DNA of 5,693 nucleotides from an uncultured Lachnospiraceae bacterium. Lineage in GTDB: Bacteria; Bacillota_A; Clostridia; Lachnospirales; Lachnospiraceae. The position numbers and the translations under genes were made by a program. Below, piece by piece: positions 1 to 5,693 of this stretch. The stretch lies in the NCBI GenBank assembly GCA_946614075.1, contig CAMOGO010000093.1, positions 1 to 5,693 on the forward strand. Reading direction: 5' to 3'. The notes beneath the pieces are model-generated. The model did not search any database. It was given only the letters and a program-made list of their open reading frames with translations, and had not been told where the DNA came from. Position 1 is the first letter of the stretch, and the number at the start of each line of letters is the position of its first letter.

Positions 1-813
1 AACCAGAGCGCGCTTTAAGTCGGCGATCAGAGCGGAAACCGTCAGGTAACGGTACTCCGGCTTTTTCTGGGTACACTTCAGGATGATCTTCTCCAGGCTG
101 ACCGGGATATTCCGGACGAGCTCGCTCGGCTTCTTCATATCCCCTTGAATATGCAGAAGAGCGACCGCCACGGTAGAATCACCCTCGTAAGGGACACGGC
201 CGGTGATCATCTCATACATCGTGATGCCGAGCGAATAGATATCGCTGCGCTCATCACAGTATCCGCCTCGTGCCTGCTCCGGGGAAATGTAATGTACAGA
301 TCCCATCGCGTTGGAGCTGATCGTCTGGCTCGAAGCCGCCTTGGCAATGCCAAAGTCTGTCACCTTGACCTTTCCCTCGCGGGAAATGATGATGTTCTGC
401 GGCTTAATGTCTCGATGGACGATATGCTGGGAATGCGCAGCCTCAATGCCCTGGGCGACCTGGATCGTGATGCCGATGGTCTCCTTAGGCTCCAGCCTGC
501 GTTTCTTTTCGATATATTTCTTGAGAGTGATACCCTCGACGAGCTCCATGACGATATAGTGAAGCTCATCTTCCTCTCCGACGTCATAGACATTGACGAT
601 ATTCGGATGCTGTAAGCCCGCTGCAGACTGCGCCTCTGCCCGGAATTTCTGGACAAAGTTCCGATCCGCATTGAACTCACGCTTCAGGACCTTGATGGCA
701 ACATAGCGATTCAGCTTGTGGTCCTTTGCCTTGTAGACATCCGACATGCCGCCGGAGCCGATTCTCTCCAGAATCTCATAACGGTTCCCGAGATACATTC
801 CATTTCTAAGCAT
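1..813 (-). CDS. prkC: PASTA-type Ser/Thr protein kinase (PrkC/Stk1 family), catalytic domain, 3' end outside window
   Basis: A Hanks-type kinase reads from an ATG at 813 to the left edge without a stop, giving 271 codons, so the C-terminus is missing because of the window edge. The kinase domain is complete or nearly so. It has the glycine loop GSGGMSDV at residues 19-26, the ATP-anchoring Lys41 in AIKVLK, the probable helix-C Glu60, the catalytic loop HRDIKPQN at 133-140 (Asp135, Asn140), DFG at 153-155, GSVHYISPEQ at 171-180, and Asp191 in DIYSLG. In this family the domain is followed by a juxtamembrane region, one membrane helix and extracellular PASTA repeats that bind peptidoglycan fragments; these would lie beyond base 1. 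The start follows a GAGG site at 7 nt spacing and shares one base with the phosphatase stop (TAATG). An alternative in-frame ATG lies at codon 6. The paired phosphatase upstream should reverse its action. The activation loop has only one Thr (164) but several Ser. Family assignment is very secure; the PASTA part is inferred. Confidence 0.96.
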   Translation of the reverse strand, partial: MLRNGMYLGNRYEILERIGSGGMSDVYKAKDHKLNRYVAIKVLKREFNADRNFVQKFRAEAQSAAGLQHPNIVNVYDVGEEDELHYIVMELVEGITLKKYIEKKRRLEPKETIGITIQVAQGIEAAHSQHIVHRDIKPQNIIISREGKVKVTDFGIAKAASSQTISSNAMGSVHYISPEQARGGYCDERSDIYSLGITMYEMITGRVPYEGDSTVAVALLHIQGDMKKPSELVRNIPVSLEKIILKCTQKKPEYRYLTVSALIADLKRALV

Positions 814-1553
814 TATAATACCTCATGATCGGACGGGCGGATGACTACGACGGAAATATTATCCTTGCCGCCATTCGCATTAGCTGCATCGATCAGCTTA
901 CGGGGAAGAGCATCGATGTCCTTCTCCGTGCGGACCATTTCGCAGATGATCTCGTCATCGATCATATTTGTCAGACCATCGGAGCAAAGCAGCACAATAT
1001 CCCCAGGCTCCATCTCGACCTCGAAAAAGTCGGCTGCAACCTGGGAATTGATACCCATTGCTCTTGTGATGATGTTTTTTTGTTCCAGATATGCTTCGCT
1101 GCCCCGCTCGATCTTCCCCTGAAGAACAAGCTCCTCAACCAGAGAATGGTCTCTCGTGATCTGACGCATTCCCTCATTGATGATATACAGACGGCTGTCC
1201 CCGATATTGGAAACATACAGGGTGGAGCCCTCTATACAGGCTGCGACCAAGGTAGTGCCCATCCCTTCGAGTTCCGGGCTGGACAATGATTTGTCGTAAA
1301 GGCTGGCGTTTGCCTTCTGGATGGCACGATTCATAATCGTGATCGGGTTGCTCCCGGAATCCTCCAGAACCGCATTTTTAAATGCCTCCAGGGCAAAATG
1401 GGACGCGTACTCGCCTCCCTTGTGGCCGCCCATCCCGTCAGCTACCATGAACAGGTTCGGAAGATTTCCCACAGGTCTGTCCAGACAGCAGACAGAATCC
1501 TGATTCGAATCTCTTTTCCGCCCGCAGTCGGTCAATGCGCTGGCTACCATCAT
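813..1553 (-). CDS. stp: PP2C-family Ser/Thr protein phosphatase (Stp/PrpC)
   Basis: This is a metal-dependent (Mn/Mg) PPM phosphatase of 245-246 aa, the usual length for the stand-alone bacterial PrpC/Stp form, with no signal peptide or membrane segment, so it is cytoplasmic. The motifs come in family order: RKRDSNQD at residues 12-19, VADGMGGHKGG at 37-47 (metal ligands Asp39/Gly40), GMGTT at 97-101, NIGDSR at 116-121, CSDGLTN at 190-196 (Asp192) and GGKDNIS at 228-234 (Asp231). All the metal-binding aspartates are present, so it should be active. It most likely dephosphorylates the kinase encoded immediately downstream and that kinase's substrates. Two adjacent ATGs can start it. The ATG at 1553 gives a 4-nt ATGA overlap with rlmN but sits only 3 nt after AGGAGG. 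The ATG at 1550 gives 6 nt spacing and a 1-nt TGATG overlap, and may be the true start. The stop TAA at 815-813 overlaps the kinase ATG. Codons 158-160 contain a slippery A AAA AAC heptamer. Confidence 0.96.
   Translation of the reverse strand: MMVASALTDCGRKRDSNQDSVCCLDRPVGNLPNLFMVADGMGGHKGGEYASHFALEAFKNAVLEDSGSNPITIMNRAIQKANASLYDKSLSSPELEGMGTTLVAACIEGSTLYVSNIGDSRLYIINEGMRQITRDHSLVEELVLQGKIERGSEAYLEQKNIITRAMGINSQVAADFFEVEMEPGDIVLLCSDGLTNMIDDEIICEMVRTEKDIDALPRKLIDAANANGGKDNISVVVIRPSDHEVL
821..824 (-). promoter_or_regulatory. Ribosome binding site of prkC
   Basis: GAGG on the minus strand, 7 nt before the ATG at 813, inside the last codons of the phosphatase gene. It supports ATG 813 over the second in-frame ATG at codon 6. 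Confidence 0.65.
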
Positions 1554-2662
1554 ACTCCTCCTGTCTCGTTTTCTGACGTGGAAACAAAATCGCGGGATGT
1601 CTTAAGTTCCCGGTAACTTCGGCGAAGCTGACCGCAGGCACCATTGATATCCCGACCCATTTCCCTTCTTATAGTAGCATTAATTCCGCTTTTTTCAAGA
1701 GAATTTTTGAATTCAAGGATTTGTTCCCGCCCGGAACGGGTAAATGACCTCTCCTTGATCGGGTTGACAGGGATCAGATTCACATGGCAGTTCCTTCCGT
1801 GAAGCAAGGCTGCCAGGTTGCGCGCCTCCTCCGGCGTATCATTGACGCCATGTACGAGACTGTATTCATAGCTGATGCGGCGGCCCGTTTTCTCAAAGTA
1901 GTTGTCGCAGGCAGCGAGAACCTCCTTCAAGGAATACCGGTAGGCGATCGGCATCAGCTCTCTTCTTTTTTCATCGGATGTAGCGTGCAGGGAAAGGGCC
2001 AGCGTCACCGGCATCCCCTCCTCGGCAAACTCGAGCATCCTTGGGACGATCCCGCAGGTAGAAACCGTGATGTTCCTGAGGCTTAAGTTCATGCCCGCCG
2101 GATCACTGATCAGCTTCAGGAAGCGGATCAGATTGTCATAATTGTCAAAGGGCTCACCGGAACCCATGATGACGATATTGGAGATTTTCTCTCCGGTCAG
2201 CTTCCCGATCCGGTAGACCTCATCGAGCATCTCCGAAGCCGTCAGGGATCTTACACAGCCGTCAAGCGTCGACGCGCAGAAGCGGCATCCCATCCGGCAG
2301 CCGACCTGCGAGGAAATGCAGACGCTGTTGCCATGCTCATAGCGCATGAAAACACTCTCAATCACATTTCCGTCCTGACATTCAAAGAGAAATTTCTTTG
2401 TTCCGTCGATCGCTGAGGTCAGTGTCTCAACCTCTGTCACATTCCGGATCTCAAAGTGTAAGGACAGCTTCTCGCGAAGGGCCTTGGAGCAGTTCGTCAT
2501 CTCGTCAAAGCTCTCCACCTGTTTTTCGTGCAGCCAGGAAAAAATCTGACCGGCCCGGAAAGGCTTTTCCGAAAGCTCTATAAGGGCTGTCTTCAGCTCA
2601 TCCGGCAGGAGTGACTTGATGTCACGTTTATCTGAAACGTTAATCTCTGTGTCTTCCGTCAT
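1550..2662 (-). CDS. rlmN: 23S rRNA (adenine-2503-C2)-methyltransferase / tRNA A37 methyltransferase, radical SAM
   Basis: RlmN uses two SAM molecules and a radical mechanism to put a methyl on C2 of A2503 in 23S rRNA, and on A37 of some tRNAs, tuning the peptidyl-transferase centre and decoding. From the ATG at 2662 the protein has 370 aa, normal for the family. It shows an N-terminal helical domain (EKPFRAGQIFSWLHEK, residues 32-47), Cys115, then the radical-SAM CxxxCxxC motif (Cys122, Cys126, Cys129) that holds the 4Fe-4S cluster. Next come MGSGEP at 166-171, SLHAT at 224-228, and the C-terminal ACGQL, whose Cys343 corresponds to the methyl-carrying Cys355 of E. coli. The reading frame stays open upstream to a TTG at 2710, but that would overlap rsmB by 40 nt and adds 16 residues unlike the family. 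The ATG at 2662 lies 8 nt after the rsmB stop, with a weak AAGGA site 13 nt upstream. It is RlmN rather than the resistance methylase Cfr, judging from its operon position and overall wording. Confidence 0.96.
   Translation of the reverse strand: MTEDTEINVSDKRDIKSLLPDELKTALIELSEKPFRAGQIFSWLHEKQVESFDEMTNCSKALREKLSLHFEIRNVTEVETLTSAIDGTKKFLFECQDGNVIESVFMRYEHGNSVCISSQVGCRMGCRFCASTLDGCVRSLTASEMLDEVYRIGKLTGEKISNIVIMGSGEPFDNYDNLIRFLKLISDPAGMNLSLRNITVSTCGIVPRMLEFAEEGMPVTLALSLHATSDEKRRELMPIAYRYSLKEVLAACDNYFEKTGRRISYEYSLVHGVNDTPEEARNLAALLHGRNCHVNLIPVNPIKERSFTRSGREQILEFKNSLEKSGINATIRREMGRDINGACGQLRRSYRELKTSRDFVSTSENETGGV
1557..1562 (-). promoter_or_regulatory. Strong ribosome binding site of the PP2C phosphatase gene
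   Basis: A perfect AGGAGG on the minus strand, inside the 3' end of rlmN. It is 3 nt from the ATG at 1553 and 6 nt from the ATG at 1550, so spacing favours the second Met codon. Confidence 0.8.
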
Positions 2663-2670
2663 ATGTCGTG

Positions 2671-4053
2671 TTACTTCCTTCTCAAAACCGCAAAGAAAAA
2701 GCCGTCGCAAGGATCCAGCCCCGGAAGGAGCTGAAGATATCCGTGCTGCAAGGTCTTCTCCCGGTCCGAAACCTTACTCAGTGCGTGATTTTCGGTCAGG
2801 TCCACCGGCTTAAAGGGGTAATGCTCGAGGAGATACTCTCTGTTCGCCTCGTTTTCCTCTCGGTTGATCGTGCAGGTGGAAAAAAGCAGGATCCCGCCGG
2901 GCTTCACGTAGGCCTGACAGACATCCAGGATCTCTCTTTGCAAAAGAACCAGGGAGGACAGCTTTTCCGGATTTGCTTTGTATCGGATATCATTTTTTCT
3001 CCGAATGATGCCAAGCCCTGAGCAGGGCACATCCGCAATCACGACGTCAGCCTTCCCGGTCCACTCCGGATCCGGCACTCTGGCATCGTGAACCTTCGCA
3101 TGAATCTGGGTAAATCCGCTGCGTTTCGCATTCTCGATGATCTTACTGACCTTCTCTTCGGAGACATCCCGGGAGGAAACCTCTCCGCCTTCTCCGGTCA
3201 GATCCGCTGCGTGCAGGCTCTTCCCGCCGGGAGCGGCGCACACATCGAGCACCTTCATTCCCGGACGGATGCCGGCGCTTAGGACAGCGAGCATCGAGCT
3301 CTCATCCTGCACCTGCAAATAGCCCTCCTGAAACTCCTTCAGCGTATCCGGCCGTGTCCCATCCTGAAGCCTTAATGCGGCATCCACGAGGATCCCCTCG
3401 CCAAAAGCCACGCCCTCTTCCTTCAGGCGGCGGCAGACCTCCTCCTTGGAAATCCGGCTCTTGTTGATCCGGACCGTCAAAGGACTTTCCTCCTGGAAGG
3501 CGGCGGCAATCCGCTCGCACTCCTCCTTCGTCCTGTCGTTCAGAAGGTGTCTTACAAGCCAGACCGGAAGGGAATAGCGAACGCTTAACGCAAGCTCTTC
3601 GTTTTCCTTTTCATCGGGCCAGGGGAGGTTCTCCTTTTCGCGCACGACCGTCCGTAAAACCCCGTTGACGAAGCCCTTAAGCCCCATCATCTTTCTTCGA
3701 ATGATCAGGGAGACGCCTTCATTGCAGGCCGCTGCATCCGGTACCGAGTCAAAGTAAAGGATCTGGCAGACCGAGGCGCGAAGGACATTCCGGACGTAAG
3801 GCTTCATCTTGCGGACCGGCGTTTTGGAATAGTGATCCAGCAGATAATCGATCGGGATCAGGTGCTCCAGCGTCTCCTCGACGAGCCTCTGGAAAAAGGC
3901 TTTTTCGTTTGGCTCCCAGCCCTCATTCTGCTCCAGGCAGTCCCGGATCGCCAGATGACTCATCCGGTCCTCGTCCAGGATCTGGCCCAGCACCGTAACG
4001 GCAGCATAGCGTATGTTTTTTTCTGAACTGAAATTTTGATTATGAGCGGTCAC
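2671..4053 (-). CDS. rsmB: 16S rRNA (cytosine-967-C5)-methyltransferase RsmB
   Basis: A SAM-dependent m5C methyltransferase of the NOL1/NOP2/Sun family, expected to modify C967 of 16S rRNA (E. coli numbering) in the cytoplasm. From the GTG at 4053 it has 460 aa. Residues about 10-140 form the NusB-like RNA-binding domain that distinguishes RsmB from other Sun-family enzymes. The methylase domain follows: YLQVQDESS at 245-253, the SAM loop VCAAPGGKS at 271-279, Asp296 as likely SAM-ribose acid, motif IV DVPCSGLG at 341-348 (Cys344) and motif VI FSTCT at 391-395 (Cys394, predicted nucleophile). The C-terminus DGFFFAVLRRK is typical. I chose the GTG because a GGAGG site lies 5 nt upstream. The in-frame TTG at 4065 has no such site and would put GGAGG inside the gene. 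With the GTG start the gene overlaps the end of yugP by 14 nt. Stop TAA at 2673-2671, 8 nt before rlmN. Confidence 0.95.
   Translation of the reverse strand: MTAHNQNFSSEKNIRYAAVTVLGQILDEDRMSHLAIRDCLEQNEGWEPNEKAFFQRLVEETLEHLIPIDYLLDHYSKTPVRKMKPYVRNVLRASVCQILYFDSVPDAAACNEGVSLIIRRKMMGLKGFVNGVLRTVVREKENLPWPDEKENEELALSVRYSLPVWLVRHLLNDRTKEECERIAAAFQEESPLTVRINKSRISKEEVCRRLKEEGVAFGEGILVDAALRLQDGTRPDTLKEFQEGYLQVQDESSMLAVLSAGIRPGMKVLDVCAAPGGKSLHAADLTGEGGEVSSRDVSEEKVSKIIENAKRSGFTQIHAKVHDARVPDPEWTGKADVVIADVPCSGLGIIRRKNDIRYKANPEKLSSLVLLQREILDVCQAYVKPGGILLFSTCTINREENEANREYLLEHYPFKPVDLTENHALSKVSDREKTLQHGYLQLLPGLDPCDGFFFAVLRRK
2676..2680 (-). promoter_or_regulatory. Weak ribosome binding site of rlmN
   Basis: AAGGA on the minus strand overlaps the end of rsmB and lies 13 nt before the preferred ATG at 2662. 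The spacing is long, so rlmN may depend partly on ribosomes finishing rsmB (stop 8 nt before the start). Confidence 0.4.
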
Positions 4054-4741
4054 GTCTTCCTCCAAAGAGCAGGATCAGCCGCAGAAGCTGCAGAACAGCG
4101 CTCAGGGTGCCTGCCACATAGGTCAGGGCGGCCGCATTTAATACCTTCCGGGTATCGTCTGTCTCGTTCCGGCTGAGGATCGCCAGATACTCCAGCTGAT
4201 CCAAGGCCCGGGAGGAGGCATTGTACTCGACCGGGAGCGTTACCAGCTGAAACGCGACAACAGCGACGAAGCATAAAATACCGATCTGGATCAGGAAATT
4301 CCCGGAGGATCCCAGAAATACACCGATCAGAATGAGAATCCAGCAGGCCCGGGAGCCGATGTTGGCTACCGGCAGGATGGCGGTGCGCAGGTTCAGAGGT
4401 AAATACCCTTCATGGTGCTGAAGAACATGTCCGCACTCATGCGCCGCGACGCCAAGCGCTGCAAGGGAGGTCTTTCCATAGACACTTTGGGAAAGATTGA
4501 CCGTCCGGGATACCGGATCGTAATGATCGGTCAGGGAGCCGCTTACGGCACGCACGGTTACATCATGGATTCCGTTTGCTTGCAGGATGCGGGCAGCAAC
4601 CTGCGCGCCTGTCAGGCCGGTGGTCGACCGGATCTGGTCATATTTGGAAAAGGTTGATCTCAGGTACCCGGAGGCAAGAGCGCAAAGTCCCATGCCTATC
4701 AGAACCAGGATATAGGTTGTGTCCCAGTAAAAGCCATACAT
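4040..4741 (-). CDS. yugP: YugP-family membrane zinc metallopeptidase (Zn_peptidase_2, formerly a DUF)
   Basis: A 233-aa membrane protein, the usual length for the family. One hydrophobic helix (about residues 8-26) is followed by a polar segment containing DHYDP (72-76). Then comes the zinc-protease motif HECGH (His101, Glu102, His105). The C-terminal half is very hydrophobic, with likely helices near 120-143, 148-168 and 204-227. Glu172 in LPVEYNASSRA is a plausible third zinc ligand by family pattern. The motif places it in the HExxH class, and the family is named from B. subtilis YugP. I know of no settled substrate or pathway, so no function beyond membrane-associated metallopeptidase is claimed. 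The ATG at 4741 has a GGAGG site 9 nt upstream. The gene starts 20 nt after the fmt stop and overlaps the rsmB start by 14 nt, so it is co-transcribed with translation genes. Family assignment is secure; physiological role unknown. Confidence 0.92.
   Translation of the reverse strand: MYGFYWDTTYILVLIGMGLCALASGYLRSTFSKYDQIRSTTGLTGAQVAARILQANGIHDVTVRAVSGSLTDHYDPVSRTVNLSQSVYGKTSLAALGVAAHECGHVLQHHEGYLPLNLRTAILPVANIGSRACWILILIGVFLGSSGNFLIQIGILCFVAVVAFQLVTLPVEYNASSRALDQLEYLAILSRNETDDTRKVLNAAALTYVAGTLSAVLQLLRLILLFGGRRDRS
4059..4063 (-). promoter_or_regulatory. Ribosome binding site that decides the GTG start of rsmB
   Basis: GGAGG on the minus strand, 5 nt before the GTG at 4053 and inside the 3' end of yugP. 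The competing TTG at 4065 lies upstream of this site and so cannot use it. Confidence 0.75.
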
Positions 4742-4750
4742 GCTGAAGGT

Positions 4751-4755
4751 CCTCC
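4751..4755 (-). promoter_or_regulatory. Ribosome binding site of yugP
   Basis: GGAGG on the minus strand in the 20-nt gap between fmt and yugP, 9 nt before the ATG at 4741. A second purine run (AAGGAAG) immediately precedes it. No terminator or promoter fits in this gap. Confidence 0.75.
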
Positions 4756-4761
4756 TTCCTT

Positions 4762-5693
4762 TTATTCTCCCAGTCTGGATCCTGTCTCAACGGTATAGCC
4801 GCGCAGGAAAGCGTCGGTATTCATCCGCTTCTTTCCCTCGAGCTGAAGCTCCAGGATCTCCAAAGCTCCCTCTCCGGCTGCGGCAAAGAGTCTTCCGTGG
4901 TCTGCAATGACCGTGCCGGGCGCAAGTCCCTCAGCCATCCCGGTCTTATCCAGGATTTCTGCCGGTAATGCTTCTAATACACGGGCTTTCCAGATCTTTA
5001 AGACCTTGCCGTCAAGAGCCGTATAGGCGCTCGGCCACGGGTTCATGCCGCGGATGAGACAGTCCAGCTCCTTTGCACTTTTCTTCCAGTCGATGAGCCC
5101 CATTTCCTTTTTCAGCATCGGGGCATAGCTGCTTTCGCCGCTCTGCGGAGTGCAGACGGCTTTTCCTTCCTCCAGATGCCTAAGGACCTCAAGCAAAGCC
5201 GGCCCTCCAAGCCGGGAAAGCTTCTCAAAGAGGCTGCCGCCGGTCTCATCCGGCTCGATCGCCACCTTTGTCACCGACATGACATCGCCGGTATCCAGGC
5301 CCTCATTCATCTTCATGATCGAGACACCTGTCTCGGTCTCACCGTTCAGGATCGCCCACTGGATCGGGGCGGCTCCGCGGTAATCCGGGAGCAGGGAGGC
5401 ATGGACATTCAGGCAGCCATAGCGCGGCAGCTCCAGGATCTGCTTCGGCAGGATCTGCCCAAAGGCGGCCACCGCGATCACATCCGGCTCCAGTTTTTTA
5501 AGGATCTCCAGATTCTCAGGAGTTCTGACCTTGACCGGCTGAAACACCGGGATCCCATGGGCCACAGCGCACTCCTTCACCGGAGGAAACAAAACCTTGC
5601 CGCCTCTGCCCTTCGGCTTGTCCGGCTGGCAGAAAACGCCTGTCACCTCGTGACCCGCTTCGATCAGCGACTCCAGCACCGGTACGGCAAAAT
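4762..5693 (-). CDS. fmt: Methionyl-tRNA formyltransferase, 5' end outside window
   Basis: Fmt transfers a formyl group from 10-formyltetrahydrofolate to Met-tRNA(fMet), making the initiator tRNA for bacterial translation. The first complete codons at the right edge read FAVPVLES. The family start is of the form M-x-x-x-F-M-G-T-P-D-FAVP, so about ten codons are missing beyond 5693. In-window there are 309 residues plus the stop, which predicts about 319 aa, normal for Fmt. Counting from the first complete codon, the catalytic region NVHASLLPDYRGAAPIQ spans 95-111, with Asn95 and His97 matching the catalytic Asn and His, and Asp136 in GLDTGD as the third catalytic residue. The C-terminal tRNA-binding OB-like domain includes MNPWPSAYT (216-224). 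An internal GTG at 5679 could be taken as a start, but that would remove conserved N-terminal residues and should be ignored. Upstream, def (peptide deformylase) is the usual partner and would lie outside. Confidence 0.97.
   Translation of the reverse strand, partial: FAVPVLESLIEAGHEVTGVFCQPDKPKGRGGKVLFPPVKECAVAHGIPVFQPVKVRTPENLEILKKLEPDVIAVAAFGQILPKQILELPRYGCLNVHASLLPDYRGAAPIQWAILNGETETGVSIMKMNEGLDTGDVMSVTKVAIEPDETGGSLFEKLSRLGGPALLEVLRHLEEGKAVCTPQSGESSYAPMLKKEMGLIDWKKSAKELDCLIRGMNPWPSAYTALDGKVLKIWKARVLEALPAEILDKTGMAEGLAPGTVIADHGRLFAAAGEGALEILELQLEGKKRMNTDAFLRGYTVETGSRLGE

Larger units (their letters stand above)
1..5693 (-). other. Interior of a single operon: fmt-yugP-rsmB-rlmN-stp-prkC
   Basis: Six consecutive genes run in the same direction with junctions of +20, -14, +8, -4 (or -1) and -1 nt. 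No gap can hold a rho-independent terminator, and no convincing promoter is visible at any junction. The order matches the fmt-rsmB-rlmN-prpC-prkC cluster known across Firmicutes, with yugP inserted as in some Clostridia. The operon promoter and end must lie outside the window. From the family pattern, def/priA would be expected upstream and rsgA/rpe downstream, but neither is visible here. Confidence 0.8.

Noticed and set aside
341..353. Near-perfect palindrome TTGGCAATGCCAA, a possible operator
   Set aside because: It is produced by the codons of the DFGIAKA kinase motif, lies deep inside the gene and has a one-base centre, so it is neither a hairpin nor a plausible operator.
145..615. Plus-strand open frame of 156 codons opposite the kinase gene
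   Set aside because: It lies wholly antisense to the conserved kinase domain, has no recognisable domain, and arises from codon bias of the real gene. No ribosome binding site or promoter supports it.
812..817. Perfect TATAAT on the minus strand just at the prkC start, a possible -10 box
   Set aside because: About 17 nt upstream the sequence is CCGCCC, nothing like TTGACA, and there is no TG extension. The hexamer also overlaps the start codon, so it could not drive normal translation of prkC. Coincidence of LeuStop/Met codons.
825..1289. Plus-strand open frame of 154 codons opposite the phosphatase gene
   Set aside because: It is antisense to all the core PP2C motifs, its product resembles no family I know, and it starts with no supporting signals. 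It is a shadow.
3012..3025. Small inverted repeat GCCCT-GAGC-AGGGC, a possible terminator stem
   Set aside because: The stem is only 5 bp, has no following U-tract on the minus strand, and encodes the invariant PCSGLG motif of RsmB. It reflects coding constraint.
5677..5679. GTG at 5679 as the start of fmt
   Set aside because: The frame continues to the window edge and reads FAVP, which is part of the conserved Fmt N-terminus. The real start lies about ten codons outside the window.
1..5693. Possible defence system, mobile element, CRISPR array or other accessory island
   Set aside because: Every base but about 28 belongs to conserved housekeeping or signalling genes in a known gene order. 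There are no repeats, integrase or transposase genes, tRNA attachment sites or abrupt changes in composition. A Hanks kinase plus PP2C pair can recall some defence systems, but here it is the core PrkC/Stp pair.

Overview
The window is a compact, fully coding stretch of bacterial chromosome. All six genes lie on the minus strand, so transcription runs right to left. In that order they are fmt (5' end cut by the right edge), a membrane zinc metallopeptidase of the YugP family, rsmB, rlmN, a PP2C-type Ser/Thr phosphatase (stp/prpC) and a PASTA-type Ser/Thr kinase (prkC) cut by the left edge. This is the well-known Firmicutes 'translation/RNA modification plus Hanks kinase' cluster. Strong AGGAGG-type ribosome binding sites, the insertion of yugP between fmt and rsmB, and the wording of the kinase and RNA methylase motifs suggest a Clostridia member, most likely Lachnospiraceae. 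That assignment rests on remembered family resemblance, not on a search. Base composition looks moderately GC-rich for that group.

Layout: fmt (about 4762-5693) is followed after 20 nt by yugP (4040-4741). The start of rsmB lies inside the end of yugP (14 nt overlap from the preferred GTG start). rlmN starts 8 nt after the rsmB stop. The phosphatase start overlaps the rlmN stop (ATGA, or TGATG if the second Met is used). The kinase start shares one base with the phosphatase stop (TAATG). No intergenic gap exceeds 20 nt, and I see no promoter, terminator, riboswitch, RNA gene, mobile element, repeat array or CRISPR. The window is best read as the interior of one operon whose promoter lies beyond the right edge, probably upstream of def/priA-type genes. 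The left edge cuts the kinase just after its catalytic domain, so its membrane helix and PASTA repeats would lie outside.

How the genes work together: Fmt makes the initiator formyl-Met-tRNA, RsmB methylates 16S rRNA (m5C967 in E. coli numbering), and RlmN methylates A2503 of 23S rRNA and A37 of some tRNAs. The kinase/phosphatase pair forms a reversible phosphorylation switch that in related bacteria senses cell-wall fragments and acts on translation and cell-wall proteins. The role of the YugP-family peptidase is unknown.

The region looks like conserved core genome and I found no convincing evidence of a new system. The findings are modest: start-codon choices, tight translational coupling, a YugP gene of unknown role in a translation operon, a serine-rich kinase activation loop and a slippery heptamer in the phosphatase.
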